NCBI GenBank assembly: GCA_008180335.1
Contig: VTEF01000006.1
Span: forward strand, 62,253 to 126,252
DNA length: 64,000 nt
From: Priestia megaterium
GTDB lineage: Bacteria > Bacillota > Bacilli > Bacillales > Bacillaceae_H
Reading direction: 5' to 3'
Each line of letters opens with the position of its first letter. Within the stretch, counting starts at the first letter, position 1. The position numbers and the translations under genes were made by a program. Of this stretch, positions 18,811 to 26,522 are shown piece by piece. Below the pieces are notes generated by a model. The model saw nothing but the letters and a program-made list of their open reading frames with translations. It searched no databases and was not told the origin of the DNA.

Positions 18811-18825
18811 TTATCATTATGATAA
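18811..18825. promoter_or_regulatory. Fur-like 7-1-7 palindrome upstream of hmp
   Basis: TTATCAT-T-ATGATAA is a perfect 7-1-7 inverted repeat resembling overlapping Fur-box hexamers; it directly abuts the first NsrR-like operator. Binding by Fur or a relative is inference. Confidence 0.45.
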
Positions 18826-18847
18826 AGATATATTTAAAATACATCTT
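18825..18847. promoter_or_regulatory. NsrR operator 1 of hmp
   Basis: Arms AAGATATATTT and AAAATACATCTT form a near-perfect inverted repeat that matches the known Bacillus NsrR operator type (GATRTATTTTAAATATATC read on the other strand). It lies between nsrR and hmp, 59 bp before the hmp start. Confidence 0.8.
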
Positions 18848-18866
18848 ATGTTATCTGTGCTGCTTT

Positions 18867-18890
18867 AAATATGTATTAAAAATATATCTT
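18867..18890. promoter_or_regulatory. NsrR-like operator 2 of hmp
   Basis: AAATATGTATT then AAAAATATATCTT repeats the same operator pattern about 42 bp (four helical turns) downstream, just before the hmp ribosome binding site CAGGGGGA. Less symmetrical than site 1. Confidence 0.55.
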
Positions 18891-18905
18891 TTCAGGGGGA
18901 AGACG

Positions 18906-20111
18906 ATGATTACGCAAAAGAGCATTACAATTGTCAAGAGTACAGCACCTATTCTTGCAGAGTGTGGAGAAAAAATCACCGAGCATTTTTACAGAAACTT
19001 ATTTAAACAACACCCAGCGCTTTTACATATTTTTAATCAAGCTAATCAAAAAACAGGGCGTCAGAAAACAGCGCTTGCCAATACATTATATGCAGCAGCT
19101 CAATCTATCGATCAATTGAATATGCTGCTTCCCGCTGTTAAGCAAATTGCTCATAAGCATAGAAGTATTGGAGTAAAGCCAGAACACTATCCGATTGTTG
19201 GTGAATTTCTGTTGAATTCGATGAAAGAAATTTTACAAGAAAAAGCGACAGATGAGGTTTTAGCAGCGTGGAAAGAAGCCTATGATGCAATTGCCAGCGT
19301 ATTTATTGCAGTAGAAAAAGAGTTGTATGAGGAAGCAAATAACAAGCGAGGCGGATGGATGGATTATAAGGAGTTTATAATTACGAAAAAAGTAGCTGAA
19401 ACGAAAGATGTCTATTCATTTTATCTCAAGCCGGTAGATAATGAACCGCTTCCATCTTTTTTACCTGGTCAATATGTCAGTATTCGAGTGTCTGTTCCAT
19501 GTGAAACATATTCTTCCATTCGGCAGTATAGCTTATCGGATGAACCGAACAATTCGTATTACAAAATTACTGTAAAAAGAGAACAAGGAGTAGAAGAAGG
19601 CGTTGTATCGGCGTACTTACATGATCAGTTACAGGAAGGTGATCGATTAGAGTTTAGTGCGCCGGCAGGGGATTTCATTTTACAAGATCACGACAAACCA
19701 GTTGTGTTTATTAGCGGGGGTGTCGGGGTCACACCGATCATCTCCATGTTAAAGCAAGCCTTAAAGGAAGAAAAAGATGTGACCTTTATTCATTCTACGA
19801 CTAATAGCAGCACGTATATTATGAAAGAAGAAATCAACGAACTTTCTGCTCAATATTCATTCAGGAAGTATATAGCGTACAGTCAGCCTATTATCAATGA
19901 TAGAGAGGAAAAAGCGTTTGATCGAGAAGGAAGAATAGGAGCCGAGCAACTAAAATCATGGTGCTCAAATACAGATGCGCTTTTTTATATTTGTGGATCT
20001 CCTTCTTTTACAAAATCAATGATTCATGCATTAAAAGATATAAATGTATCAGGATCAGCTATTCAATACGAGTCATTTGGTCCAAAAATGAGTATGAGTG
20101 TTTCAGAATAA
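18906..20111 (+). CDS. hmp: Flavohaemoglobin, NO dioxygenase Hmp
   Basis: Converts NO and O2 to nitrate using NAD(P)H, the main NO detoxifier of bacilli. From ATG 18906 the product is 401 residues, close to the 399 of B. subtilis Hmp; CAGGGGGAAG lies upstream, so the 33 codons of extra frame before it are not used. Globin domain about 1-140 with the proximal His in AHKHRSIGVKPEHYPIVG near residue 84. FAD domain about 150-255 with GQYVSIRV and RQYSLSDEP. NAD domain to the end with FISGGVGVTPIISML near 270 and YICGSPSF near 362. Two NsrR-like operators and a Fur-like palindrome lie upstream. Confidence 0.95.
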   Translation: MITQKSITIVKSTAPILAECGEKITEHFYRNLFKQHPALLHIFNQANQKTGRQKTALANTLYAAAQSIDQLNMLLPAVKQIAHKHRSIGVKPEHYPIVGEFLLNSMKEILQEKATDEVLAAWKEAYDAIASVFIAVEKELYEEANNKRGGWMDYKEFIITKKVAETKDVYSFYLKPVDNEPLPSFLPGQYVSIRVSVPCETYSSIRQYSLSDEPNNSYYKITVKREQGVEEGVVSAYLHDQLQEGDRLEFSAPAGDFILQDHDKPVVFISGGVGVTPIISMLKQALKEEKDVTFIHSTTNSSTYIMKEEINELSAQYSFRKYIAYSQPIINDREEKAFDREGRIGAEQLKSWCSNTDALFYICGSPSFTKSMIHALKDINVSGSAIQYESFGPKMSMSVSE

Positions 20112-20133
20112 TTTTATGTAAAAAGGGTAGAAG

Positions 20134-20167
20134 GCTAACAGAAGAGAAAAACTGTTAGCTTTTTTTA
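20134..20167 (+). terminator. Terminator of hmp
   Basis: An 8-bp stem (GCTAACAG / CTGTTAGC) is followed by seven T residues, 22 bases after the hmp stop. Confidence 0.88.
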
Positions 20168-20187
20168 TTACGAAGGGGAGTTTGCAT

Positions 20188-21477
20188 ATGACTGAAAACT
20201 TGTACGATGTTTTAGGAATAGGGATTGGTCCTTTTAATTTAAGTTTAGCGGCACTTCTTGATCCTGTTGAGAGTGTAAAGGCTGTTTTTTTTGATAAAGA
20301 AGAAAGTTTTGAGTGGCATCCAGGTATGTTAATTGAGGGAACAGACTTGCAGGTTCCTTTTTTAGCCGACCTTGTGACTTTTGCAGACCCAACAAGTCAT
20401 TATTCATTTCTTAATTATATTCATAAGCAAAAACGTCTATATCCTTTTTTCTTTTTCAATCGGTTTAATATCCCGCGCAAGGAATATAATGAGTATGCAA
20501 AATGGGTTATAAATCAGCTTTCATCATGCCAATTTGCTAAAGAAGTAGTAGATGTGCTAGATGGGGACAATTGTTATCAAGTTGTTGTAAAAGACATGGC
20601 AACACAAAAGACGGAAAACATATATGCAAAGCATGTGGTTATGGGAACAGGAAGTGTACCTCTCGTTCCATCTGCGCTTGAAGAAGTAGTCGGCGAAGAT
20701 GTGTTGCACAGCAGCGAGTATTTACATAAAAGAGAACATATTCAACAAGGTGAGCGAGTGACGGTAGTAGGTTCCGGGCAAAGCGCTGCGGAAATTTTTT
20801 ATGATTTATTAAAAAATCAAACAGAATATGGTTATCACTTAACATGGTTTACAAGGTCAGCAAACTTTCAGCAATTAGAGCAATCAAAATTAGGACAAGA
20901 GCTGTTTTCAACCGATTATGTCAACTATTTTCATTCCTTGCCTTTTGAAGAAAGAATGAGTACCTTAGAAAAGTTAAATCCACTTCGAAATGGCATTGAG
21001 TCTTCAACGCTTAAACAGATTTATGATCTGCTTTACCATCGTTCGATTCATGAAACAGTTCCTGTAACGATTCAAGCATCAACAGAAGTTCAATCCATTG
21101 AAACGCGTGGCAATCAATACATCCTTCAGTGCCATCAGAAACAAAAAAGAAATACATTCACTTATGAATCTGATAAAGTCATTCTAGCAACAGGATATAA
21201 GCCGCATATTCCATCTTGGATTGAGCGGTTCAAACATGACATTGTGTGGGAAGATGAAAAGCGTTTTAAAGTCACGCAGGATTATCGCATTCAGTTTAAG
21301 CAACCAAGGCAGCATCATTTATTTACGCTGACAAATATTGAGCACTCTCATGGATCAGGTGCTACGAATTTAGGATTATCGGTTCAGAGAAATCAGCGCA
21401 TTATTAATAAAATTGCTCAGAAAGAAATCTATCCTATTCATTCTGATACAACATTCCAGCAGTTTGAGATAAAATAA
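20188..21477 (+). CDS. Lysine/ornithine/diamine N-monooxygenase (siderophore type, IucD-like)
   Basis: FAD- and NADPH-dependent N-hydroxylase that makes hydroxamate precursors of siderophores; the natural substrate (lysine, ornithine or a diamine as for schizokinen) cannot be read from sequence. The 429-residue product has the FAD motif GIGIGPFNLSLAAL near residue 10, FEWHPGMLIEGTDLQVPFLADLVT near 44 and PRKEYNEYAKW near 95. The NADPH motif VVGSGQSAAEIF is near 193, and LATGYKPHIP is near 333. The start is ATG 20188, 7 bases after AAGGGGAG; TTG 20182 is too close. The other genes of a siderophore pathway (iucA/iucC-like synthetases, acetyltransferase) are not next to it; it is a single-gene unit between two terminators. 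Confidence 0.88.
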   Translation: MTENLYDVLGIGIGPFNLSLAALLDPVESVKAVFFDKEESFEWHPGMLIEGTDLQVPFLADLVTFADPTSHYSFLNYIHKQKRLYPFFFFNRFNIPRKEYNEYAKWVINQLSSCQFAKEVVDVLDGDNCYQVVVKDMATQKTENIYAKHVVMGTGSVPLVPSALEEVVGEDVLHSSEYLHKREHIQQGERVTVVGSGQSAAEIFYDLLKNQTEYGYHLTWFTRSANFQQLEQSKLGQELFSTDYVNYFHSLPFEERMSTLEKLNPLRNGIESSTLKQIYDLLYHRSIHETVPVTIQASTEVQSIETRGNQYILQCHQKQKRNTFTYESDKVILATGYKPHIPSWIERFKHDIVWEDEKRFKVTQDYRIQFKQPRQHHLFTLTNIEHSHGSGATNLGLSVQRNQRIINKIAQKEIYPIHSDTTFQQFEIK

Positions 21478-21498
21478 AAAATTCAGGTCAAAAACTTG

Positions 21499-21535
21499 GT
21501 GCCACTGTTCTGGAGAAGGAGAGTGGCATTTTTTA
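21499..21535 (+). terminator. Terminator of the N-monooxygenase gene
   Basis: A 7-bp stem (TGCCACT / AGTGGCA) is followed by a run of T residues. Confidence 0.85.
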
Positions 21536-21572
21536 CACATGAAATGAAAGTGCTTACAGTTAAAAACTGACT

Positions 21573-21600
21573 TTGTCTTTTTCTGTTTTTTCGATATAAT
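21573..21600 (+). promoter_or_regulatory. Sigma-A-type promoter of the AGCS symporter gene
   Basis: TTGTCT, 16 bases, TATAAT. Transcription would start near 21607, some 210 bases before the start codon. Confidence 0.65.
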
Positions 21601-21609
21601 GACTTAGCT

Positions 21610-21716
21610 ATGTCGAATAAATCAAGAGTTTTGTCTTAATATGGTCAAAGGATATGGTGCGATCACGTAATGGATCCGTTGTACGATAAGTGACGGTTCA
21701 TTAAACGTTTCGACAT
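21610..21716 (+). ncRNA. Candidate structured leader (riboswitch-like) of the symporter gene
   Basis: An exact 8-bp long-range stem (ATGTCGAA at 21610-21617, TTCGACAT at 21709-21716) would close a domain of about 107 nt starting within a few bases of the predicted transcript start. Inside, GGAT/ATCC (about 21651-21676) and CCGT/ACGG (21676-21696) can form smaller stems. It does not match the purine, glycine, lysine, SAM, TPP, FMN, c-di-AMP or glutamine consensus as I know them. No intrinsic terminator follows, so control of translation would be the likelier mode. Inference from sequence only. Confidence 0.4.
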
Positions 21717-21818
21717 TTAATGGTAATTTTATTTTCTATTCAATGTAGAGATGGGATAATTCGTCAGATAAAACATAGATTTTGATTTAGTAATACGTTA
21801 TTGAGGTGAGTAAAAGAA

Positions 21819-23150
21819 GTGAACTTATCAAGCATTGTTAATCAGATAAATGGCTTTTTGTGGGGGCCGTTTATGATTGCTTTTTTATTAGGTGTGGGAA
21901 TTATGTATACATTGCGTCTGCGATTTATACAAATTACTATGCTGAAACAAGCATTTATTCAAACGTTCGGCGGAATGTTTAAAAAAGATCAAATGAATAC
22001 AAGTGGTATTTCTCCTTTTCAAGCTTTAGCCACTTCAGTTGCTGCTCAAGTAGGTACTGGTAATTTAGCTGGTGTAGCAACCGCGATTGCAATGGGTGGT
22101 CCGGGAGCTATTTTCTGGATGTGGGTTAGTTCATTTTTTGGAATGGCAACCATTTTTGCAGAAGCAGTGCTGGCGCAAAAGTATAAAGAAGAGCGGGATG
22201 GCCAAATCGTTGGAGGGCCTGCTTATTATATTCGAAAAGGCGTAGGAAGTAAGTTTTTAGCCGGCTTTTTCGCTGTTTCTATTATTATCGCTCTTGGGTT
22301 CATTGGAAATATGGTTCAATCTAATTCAATAGCTGCCTCTTTCGATACGTTTAATATCCCTCGGATTGTGATCGGAGTAGTTGTAGCGGCTTTGATTAGC
22401 TTTATTATTTTTGGCGGTATTCAACGTATTGCAAAGATTGCTGAATTTGTTGTGCCTTTTATGGCGCTATTTTATATTGTTGGAAGTTTAATTATTGTCA
22501 CTTTAAATTTTTCAGGCATTGTAGAGGCGTTTCAATTGATTTTTAATGCAGCATTTAACCCAACAGCTGCTACTGGAGGAGTAATTGGCGCGACGATTAA
22601 AGAAGCTATTCGTTACGGCGTATCAAGAGGGCTGTTTTCAAATGAAGCTGGAATGGGATCTACTCCTCATGCCCATGCAGCTGCAAAGGTTGAACATCCA
22701 GCACAGCAAGGTCTAGTTGCGATTATCGCTGTTATTATCGATACAGTCATTATTTGTACACTAACCGCTCTTGTCATTATTATGACAAAATCATATAAGA
22801 CAGGATTGAATGGCATTCAATTGACGCAAGAAAGTTTTACACGAGGATTAGGTGATTTAGGGTATCCGTTTATTGCGATTTGCTTATTTTTCTTTGCATT
22901 TACAACGATTTTGGGCTGGTATTACTTTGGCGAAAATAATGTGAATTATCTTTTTGGCAAAAAAGCAGTTAACGTCTATCGTTCACTCGTTCTTCTTTTC
23001 ATTGTACTAGGATCCACTCTAGATGTGGAGCTTGTATGGGAACTGGCAGATACATTTAATGCTCTCATGGTATTCCCTAATGTACTGGCGCTATTTATTT
23101 TGAGCTCTGTCGTGGTGAAAATCTATAAAGAATATAAGACAAAATGGTAA
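21819..23150 (+). CDS. Sodium:alanine/glycine (AGCS) family symporter
   Basis: Secondary transporter that couples Na+ to uptake of alanine, glycine or glutamine; several paralogues occur in bacilli (AlsT, GlnT, YrbD), and sequence alone does not tell which this is. The 443 residues hold about ten to eleven membrane helices. AGCS signature blocks are present: PFQALATSVAAQVGTGNLAGVATAI near residue 65, GGPGAIFWMWV near 90, and RYGVSRGLFSNEAGMGSTPHAHA near 267. GTG start with GAGGTGAG 9 bases upstream. A long leader precedes the gene and a terminator follows it, so it is monocistronic. Confidence 0.92.
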   Translation: MNLSSIVNQINGFLWGPFMIAFLLGVGIMYTLRLRFIQITMLKQAFIQTFGGMFKKDQMNTSGISPFQALATSVAAQVGTGNLAGVATAIAMGGPGAIFWMWVSSFFGMATIFAEAVLAQKYKEERDGQIVGGPAYYIRKGVGSKFLAGFFAVSIIIALGFIGNMVQSNSIAASFDTFNIPRIVIGVVVAALISFIIFGGIQRIAKIAEFVVPFMALFYIVGSLIIVTLNFSGIVEAFQLIFNAAFNPTAATGGVIGATIKEAIRYGVSRGLFSNEAGMGSTPHAHAAAKVEHPAQQGLVAIIAVIIDTVIICTLTALVIIMTKSYKTGLNGIQLTQESFTRGLGDLGYPFIAICLFFFAFTTILGWYYFGENNVNYLFGKKAVNVYRSLVLLFIVLGSTLDVELVWELADTFNALMVFPNVLALFILSSVVVKIYKEYKTKW

Positions 23151-23178
23151 AAGCTTTGCATCTTGCAAAGCTTTTTTT
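23151..23178 (+). terminator. Terminator of the symporter gene
   Basis: A perfect 10-bp stem (AAGCTTTGCA / TGCAAAGCTT) with a 3-base loop is followed by T residues, directly after the stop codon. Confidence 0.93.
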
Positions 23179-23294
23179 CTGCTCTTAACAGGCCATTTCC
23201 ATCTCGAGGCGCTAGTAAGAGAAGTAGAAGCAATATTCCGAAAGGTCAAGCTGCTAATATCACTCTATTTAGATTAGTATTCGGATAAAAGCAT

Positions 23295-23319
23295 GTTTAA
23301 TAAAAAAAGGTAAGGGTAC
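23295..23319 (+). promoter_or_regulatory. Sigma-B-type promoter of yfkM
   Basis: GTTTAA, 13 bases, GGGTAC fits the sigma-B consensus (GTTTAA, 12-15, GGGWAW) with one mismatch. YfkM is the sigma-B-dependent general stress protein 18 in B. subtilis, which supports the call. Confidence 0.75.
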
Positions 23320-23363
23320 ATTTTTTATAGAACGCATAAATTCAATAAAGGAGTTGCTAAAAA

Positions 23364-23879
23364 ATGAGTAAAACCGTAGCAGTATTAGTAACAGATTTAT
23401 TTGAAGATGTGGAATATACAGACCCGGCAAAAGCATTCGAAGAAGCGGGACATACATTAACAACGATTGATGTAGAAAAGGGGAAAGAAGTAACAGGAAA
23501 ACAAGGTGAAACTACGTTAACAATTGAAAAAGGCATTGACGATGTTAATCCTGAAGAGTATGATGCATTGTTTTTACCCGGCGGTTTTTCACCAGATATT
23601 CTACGAGCAAATGATCGTGTAGTCGCTTTTACAAAGGCATTTATGGATGCAGATAAGCCTGTTATGGCCATTTGCCATGGGCCGCAGTTACTGATTACAT
23701 CAGAGACACTAAAAGGACGCGATGTAACAGGATACAAGTCAATTGAAGTAGACTTAAAAAATGCCGGTGCAAACTTTCATGATAAAGAAGTGGTCGTTTG
23801 TCAAAATCAGCTCGTAACAAGCCGTACGCCAGATGATTTACCAGCGTTCATTCGTGAATCATTGAATGTGCTAGCTTGA
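23364..23879 (+). CDS. yfkM: General stress protein 18, DJ-1/PfpI family (YfkM)
   Basis: DJ-1/PfpI-superfamily protein; family members are described as glyoxalase/deglycase-like or chaperone proteins acting on damaged cytosolic proteins. The 171 residues include the nucleophile elbow MAICHGPQLLI with Cys near residue 104, the upstream acid in TDLFEDVEYTDP near 13, and LFLPGGFSPD near 70. AAAGGAG lies before the ATG. Synteny with yfkL immediately downstream (opposite strand) and a sigma-B-type promoter upstream match B. subtilis yfkM. The gene ends in a bidirectional terminator. Confidence 0.93.
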   Translation: MSKTVAVLVTDLFEDVEYTDPAKAFEEAGHTLTTIDVEKGKEVTGKQGETTLTIEKGIDDVNPEEYDALFLPGGFSPDILRANDRVVAFTKAFMDADKPVMAICHGPQLLITSETLKGRDVTGYKSIEVDLKNAGANFHDKEVVVCQNQLVTSRTPDDLPAFIRESLNVLA

Positions 23880-23892
23880 TTGTACAGAGATG

Positions 23893-23930
23893 AAAAAAGC
23901 TTGCAAGGAATATTCCTGCAAGCTTTTTTA
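23893..23930. terminator. Bidirectional terminator yfkM / yfkL
   Basis: A long stem (AAAAAAGCTTGCA / TGCAAGCTTTTTT) lies between the two converging genes; its right end touches the yfkL stop codon. Confidence 0.92.
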
Positions 23931-25136
23931 GCTAGCTTCTTTTTTTAGCTGATGAAGATGGCGAATTTGACGGTACCAAATATAAAAAGCGCCAGTCATT
24001 GAAAGTGAAAAAATTCCGAATAGCACAGTCATCCATTGTAAACCAATTGCATCGAGAAGAAACCCTGTTATGAGTAAGACAATTTGAAAAACAAGGCGTT
24101 CAAGCATGTTTCGAAACGAGAAGAATCTTCCGTGATAGTCTTTTGGCACTTTTGTTTGAAAAATAGTAGCCGCGATAGGAAAGAAGCAGCCTACAGAAAA
24201 GCCAAATAAGATAAAAGCAAAGATTGTCACAGCTGGGAGATTGGCCATATAAAGTAAAAGTTGTGACAAGCCAATTAGAAAAGCAAAGATAAACAAAATC
24301 TTATCAGGCGCGTGCTTTTGATTGATTTGTTTTACGAAAAATGCACCAATCATGAATGCTATTCCTTCTGCTGTGTAAATCCACCCTTTAATAGCTGAGT
24401 TATCTTGAAGCTCGCTAATATTAATGACCACTAAATTAAACCCTCCAATAAATAAAAGAGGAATTAAAATCATGATTAAAGTTATAAAGACAAGCGGCAC
24501 ATTTTTAATGACCGGGAATACATCTTTAAAACCATTTTTTACGAAAGATGTATCCTTTGCTGTTTTGCTTTCTTTTTCTTCATCAATCGTTAAAAAGAAA
24601 GTAAGAATAAATAAGCCTAAATAAGCAAGCAAGGACGCGATGTAGAGTATAGACAACGGCATGACAACTAAAAGGGCACCCGCAATCGCTGTTCCTAGTA
24701 TCCTTGCAAGAGTTGAGACGTTCATATGAACGCCATTAAGCTGCAGTAAGTCTTTTTCATTTACGATAAGCGGCAGAGTGGCTTGAAGAGCTGGAAAGTA
24801 GAATGCCGCTGCAATTTGAATTAGCATCAAAAAGACAATCATCCACCATACTGAGCCTGTGTGAATGGCTAGTAGCATAAAAAGCACACTTACCGTTCGA
24901 AGAAGTCCAGCCATCAACATAACGGTTTTTTTATTGGAATGATCCGTGATTTTTCCTGCTAAAGGCCCTACAGCGATTCCGACGACTAGCCCTGCAGCTA
25001 AGATTAATGACTTTATAAAATCAGAAGGTATTTTATCTTGCATGAATTCTAAGTTTCCGATTATGCCCATCCATAGCCCGAGGCCTGCAATTAATTCTCC
25101 TCCTAATAAAATCCAAACATTTTTATTATTCCACAT
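23928..25136 (-). CDS. yfkL: Major facilitator superfamily transporter (YfkL-type)
   Basis: MFS permease with about 12 membrane helices in 402 residues; the substrate is unknown. The loop between helices 2 and 3 carries GPLAGKITDHSNKKTVM, a variant of the MFS motif A. The N terminus is MWNNKNVWILLGGELIAGLG, and the C-terminal half contains FSVGCFFPIAATIFQ and GRFFSFRNMLERL. The assignment to YfkL rests on position (yfkM-yfkL-yfkK-yfkJ in B. subtilis, here with an insertion of ykwD and adeC) and length. The ATG start is preceded by CGGAGAATAATTGCC on the minus strand. It shares the yfkM terminator. Confidence 0.85.
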   Translation of the reverse strand: MWNNKNVWILLGGELIAGLGLWMGIIGNLEFMQDKIPSDFIKSLILAAGLVVGIAVGPLAGKITDHSNKKTVMLMAGLLRTVSVLFMLLAIHTGSVWWMIVFLMLIQIAAAFYFPALQATLPLIVNEKDLLQLNGVHMNVSTLARILGTAIAGALLVVMPLSILYIASLLAYLGLFILTFFLTIDEEKESKTAKDTSFVKNGFKDVFPVIKNVPLVFITLIMILIPLLFIGGFNLVVINISELQDNSAIKGWIYTAEGIAFMIGAFFVKQINQKHAPDKILFIFAFLIGLSQLLLYMANLPAVTIFAFILFGFSVGCFFPIAATIFQTKVPKDYHGRFFSFRNMLERLVFQIVLLITGFLLDAIGLQWMTVLFGIFSLSMTGAFYIWYRQIRHLHQLKKEAS

Positions 25137-25555
25137 GGCAATTATTCTCCGTTTTGATCTTTTTCATTTACAACATTATTTTTATGATTAATCATATCAC
25201 AAAACGATCAGTAAGAGCGGAAACATGTGCAGGAAAGGTTGTAAAAAGGATAGAAAAGGATTGGTTTCCTATATTTATGAGAGTTTTTGATGTAACGTTT
25301 GTAACGCTAGTTTTACAATTATATTACTGCTAAACAATTAAAAATGAATAGGATGCTAGAAATACTGTCAGATCAATGGTTACAGCGCTGGAAAGAAATA
25401 CATTTAATAATGACTAATTTTGGAAGCCTTGAATGGGTTGATAGATTGTTAGAGTTCATGCAACAATGAATGTGCAACGCGAGATTAGCAGATTTAACTC
25501 TGGAGCGTAGCTTTCTACCAAACAGATTGATATAAAACAAGGAGGAATTTACAAC
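25137..25555. other. Long intergenic region before ykwD
   Basis: This 419-bp gap between divergent yfkL and ykwD holds a possible 41-codon ORF (25344-25469), two close TGTAAC repeats (25291 and 25300), and the AAGGAGGA ribosome binding site of ykwD. No firm promoter was assigned. Confidence 0.4.
25344..25469 (+). CDS. Possible small protein, 41 aa
   Basis: A 42-codon frame reads MNRMLEILSDQWLQRWKEIH to DRLLEFMQQ, with three Trp and an amphipathic, protein-like pattern. There is no convincing ribosome binding site and I know no homologue, so it may be a gene remnant or chance. Confidence 0.25.
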   Translation: MNRMLEILSDQWLQRWKEIHLIMTNFGSLEWVDRLLEFMQQ

Positions 25556-26221
25556 ATGAATAAGAAGTTCCGTATTGCTACAATCGCAGGTGCCGTATCA
25601 TTAGGGTTATTGACAGCAGGACAAGCAAGTGCAGCTGCACCTGGTTGCAATGTACCAAAACAAATTAACATTAAAGATGCTCAAGCAGCACAACATATAA
25701 ATTTAAATGAATTACTAAAGAAATACAATATTCAAATTCAACAACCATCTGCACAAGCTCAAGCTCCAAAGCAACAAGCTCAAGCACCACAAGCAGAAGC
25801 TAAGCCACAGCAAGCAGAGAAAACAGCAGAAGCTAAAGATGTAAGTGAATTTGAACAGCAAGTAGCAGAATTAGTAAACCAAGAGCGTCAAAAGCAAGGA
25901 CTAAAACCGCTTACACTTGATAAAGAGTTAAGTGATGTAGCACGCACGAAGTCCAAAGACATGATGGACAAAGGTTATTTTGACCATAATTCACCAACAT
26001 ATGGTTCTCCATTTGATATGATGAAACAATTCGGTATCAAATATACAGCTGCGGGTGAAAATATTGCCAAAGGACAAAAAACGCCTGAAGAAGTAATGAA
26101 TGGCTGGATGAATAGTGATGGTCACCGTAAAAACATCTTAAATCCTAACTTTACACATATTGGAGTAGGATTTGTTGAAGGAGATTCAACGTACTGGACT
26201 CAAATGTTTATTTCAAAATAA
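25556..26221 (+). CDS. ykwD: Secreted CAP/SCP-domain protein (YkwD-type)
   Basis: Exported CAP-superfamily protein of unknown biochemical role; YkwD homologues are common in spore formers. Of 221 residues, 1-27 form a signal peptide (AxA cleavage at QASAAA). Residues about 60-98 are a Gln/Ala/Pro-rich linker (QAQAPKQQAQAP). The CAP domain spans about 100-221 with VAELVNQERQKQGLKPL, DKGYFDHNSP, YTAAGENIAKG and GWMNSDGHRKNILNPNFTHIGVG, which hold the conserved His and Glu. A strong AAGGAGGA precedes the ATG. The gene is monocistronic with a long perfect terminator hairpin. Confidence 0.92.
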   Translation: MNKKFRIATIAGAVSLGLLTAGQASAAAPGCNVPKQINIKDAQAAQHINLNELLKKYNIQIQQPSAQAQAPKQQAQAPQAEAKPQQAEKTAEAKDVSEFEQQVAELVNQERQKQGLKPLTLDKELSDVARTKSKDMMDKGYFDHNSPTYGSPFDMMKQFGIKYTAAGENIAKGQKTPEEVMNGWMNSDGHRKNILNPNFTHIGVGFVEGDSTYWTQMFISK

Positions 26222-26248
26222 TCATGAGATGAGAACGAGATGTTAAAG

Positions 26249-26290
26249 AAAAGAGAGTGAGTAGAACAAGGTTCTACTCACTCTCTTTTT
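26249..26290 (+). terminator. Terminator of ykwD
   Basis: An 18-bp perfect stem (AAAGAGAGTGAGTAGAAC and its complement) has a 3-base loop and a T-run. Confidence 0.95.
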
Positions 26291-26292
26291 AC

Positions 26293-26317
26293 GTTTGTAT
26301 GAACCGAAATAGGGTAT
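26293..26317 (+). promoter_or_regulatory. Sigma-B-type promoter of a small-protein gene
   Basis: GTTTGT, 13 bases, GGGTAT fits the sigma-B consensus with one mismatch; the small ORF starts 42 bp further on. Confidence 0.6.
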
Positions 26318-26358
26318 AGTAAAGGTATAGAAATACACAAGTGAAGGGGTGGTGGAAA

Positions 26359-26475
26359 ATGAGACGAGTTATTAAAAAAATAATAGTAGCGATTTTCCCG
26401 ATTCTTTTAAAAGAAGGGTATCGTCATTATAAAAGTCGTAAAGCTAAACCTGCTTCTTCACGTAGTTATAAATAA
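26359..26475 (+). CDS. Small basic protein, 38 aa, probable stress gene
   Basis: The frame MRRVIKKIIVAIFPILLKEG to KPASSRSYK is preceded by GGGGTGG at a usable distance and by a sigma-B-like promoter, and followed at once by a terminator, so it is a complete transcription unit. The product has a short hydrophobic stretch (residues 8-17) between basic ends and is probably membrane-associated. No family recognised. Confidence 0.65.
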   Translation: MRRVIKKIIVAIFPILLKEGYRHYKSRKAKPASSRSYK

Positions 26476-26508
26476 AGCTCTCTCTAAATTTAGAGAGAGC
26501 TTTATTGT
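26470..26508. terminator. Bidirectional terminator, small gene / adeC
   Basis: Arms AATAAAGCTCTCTCTAAA and TTTAGAGAGAGCTTTATT form a near-perfect stem serving both converging genes. Confidence 0.92.
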
Positions 26509-26522
26509 ATTAGTAATAGGGA

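Noticed and set aside
21640-21698. Tiny ORFs (MVKGYGAIT and MDPLYDK) in the symporter leader as an attenuation peptide
   Set aside because: No ribosome binding site, no run of regulatory codons, and both lie inside the predicted stem domain.
25291-25305. TGTAAC-N3-TGTAAC as a WalR box before ykwD
   Set aside because: WalR boxes have 5 bases between the half-sites; here there are 3, and the distance to ykwD is long.
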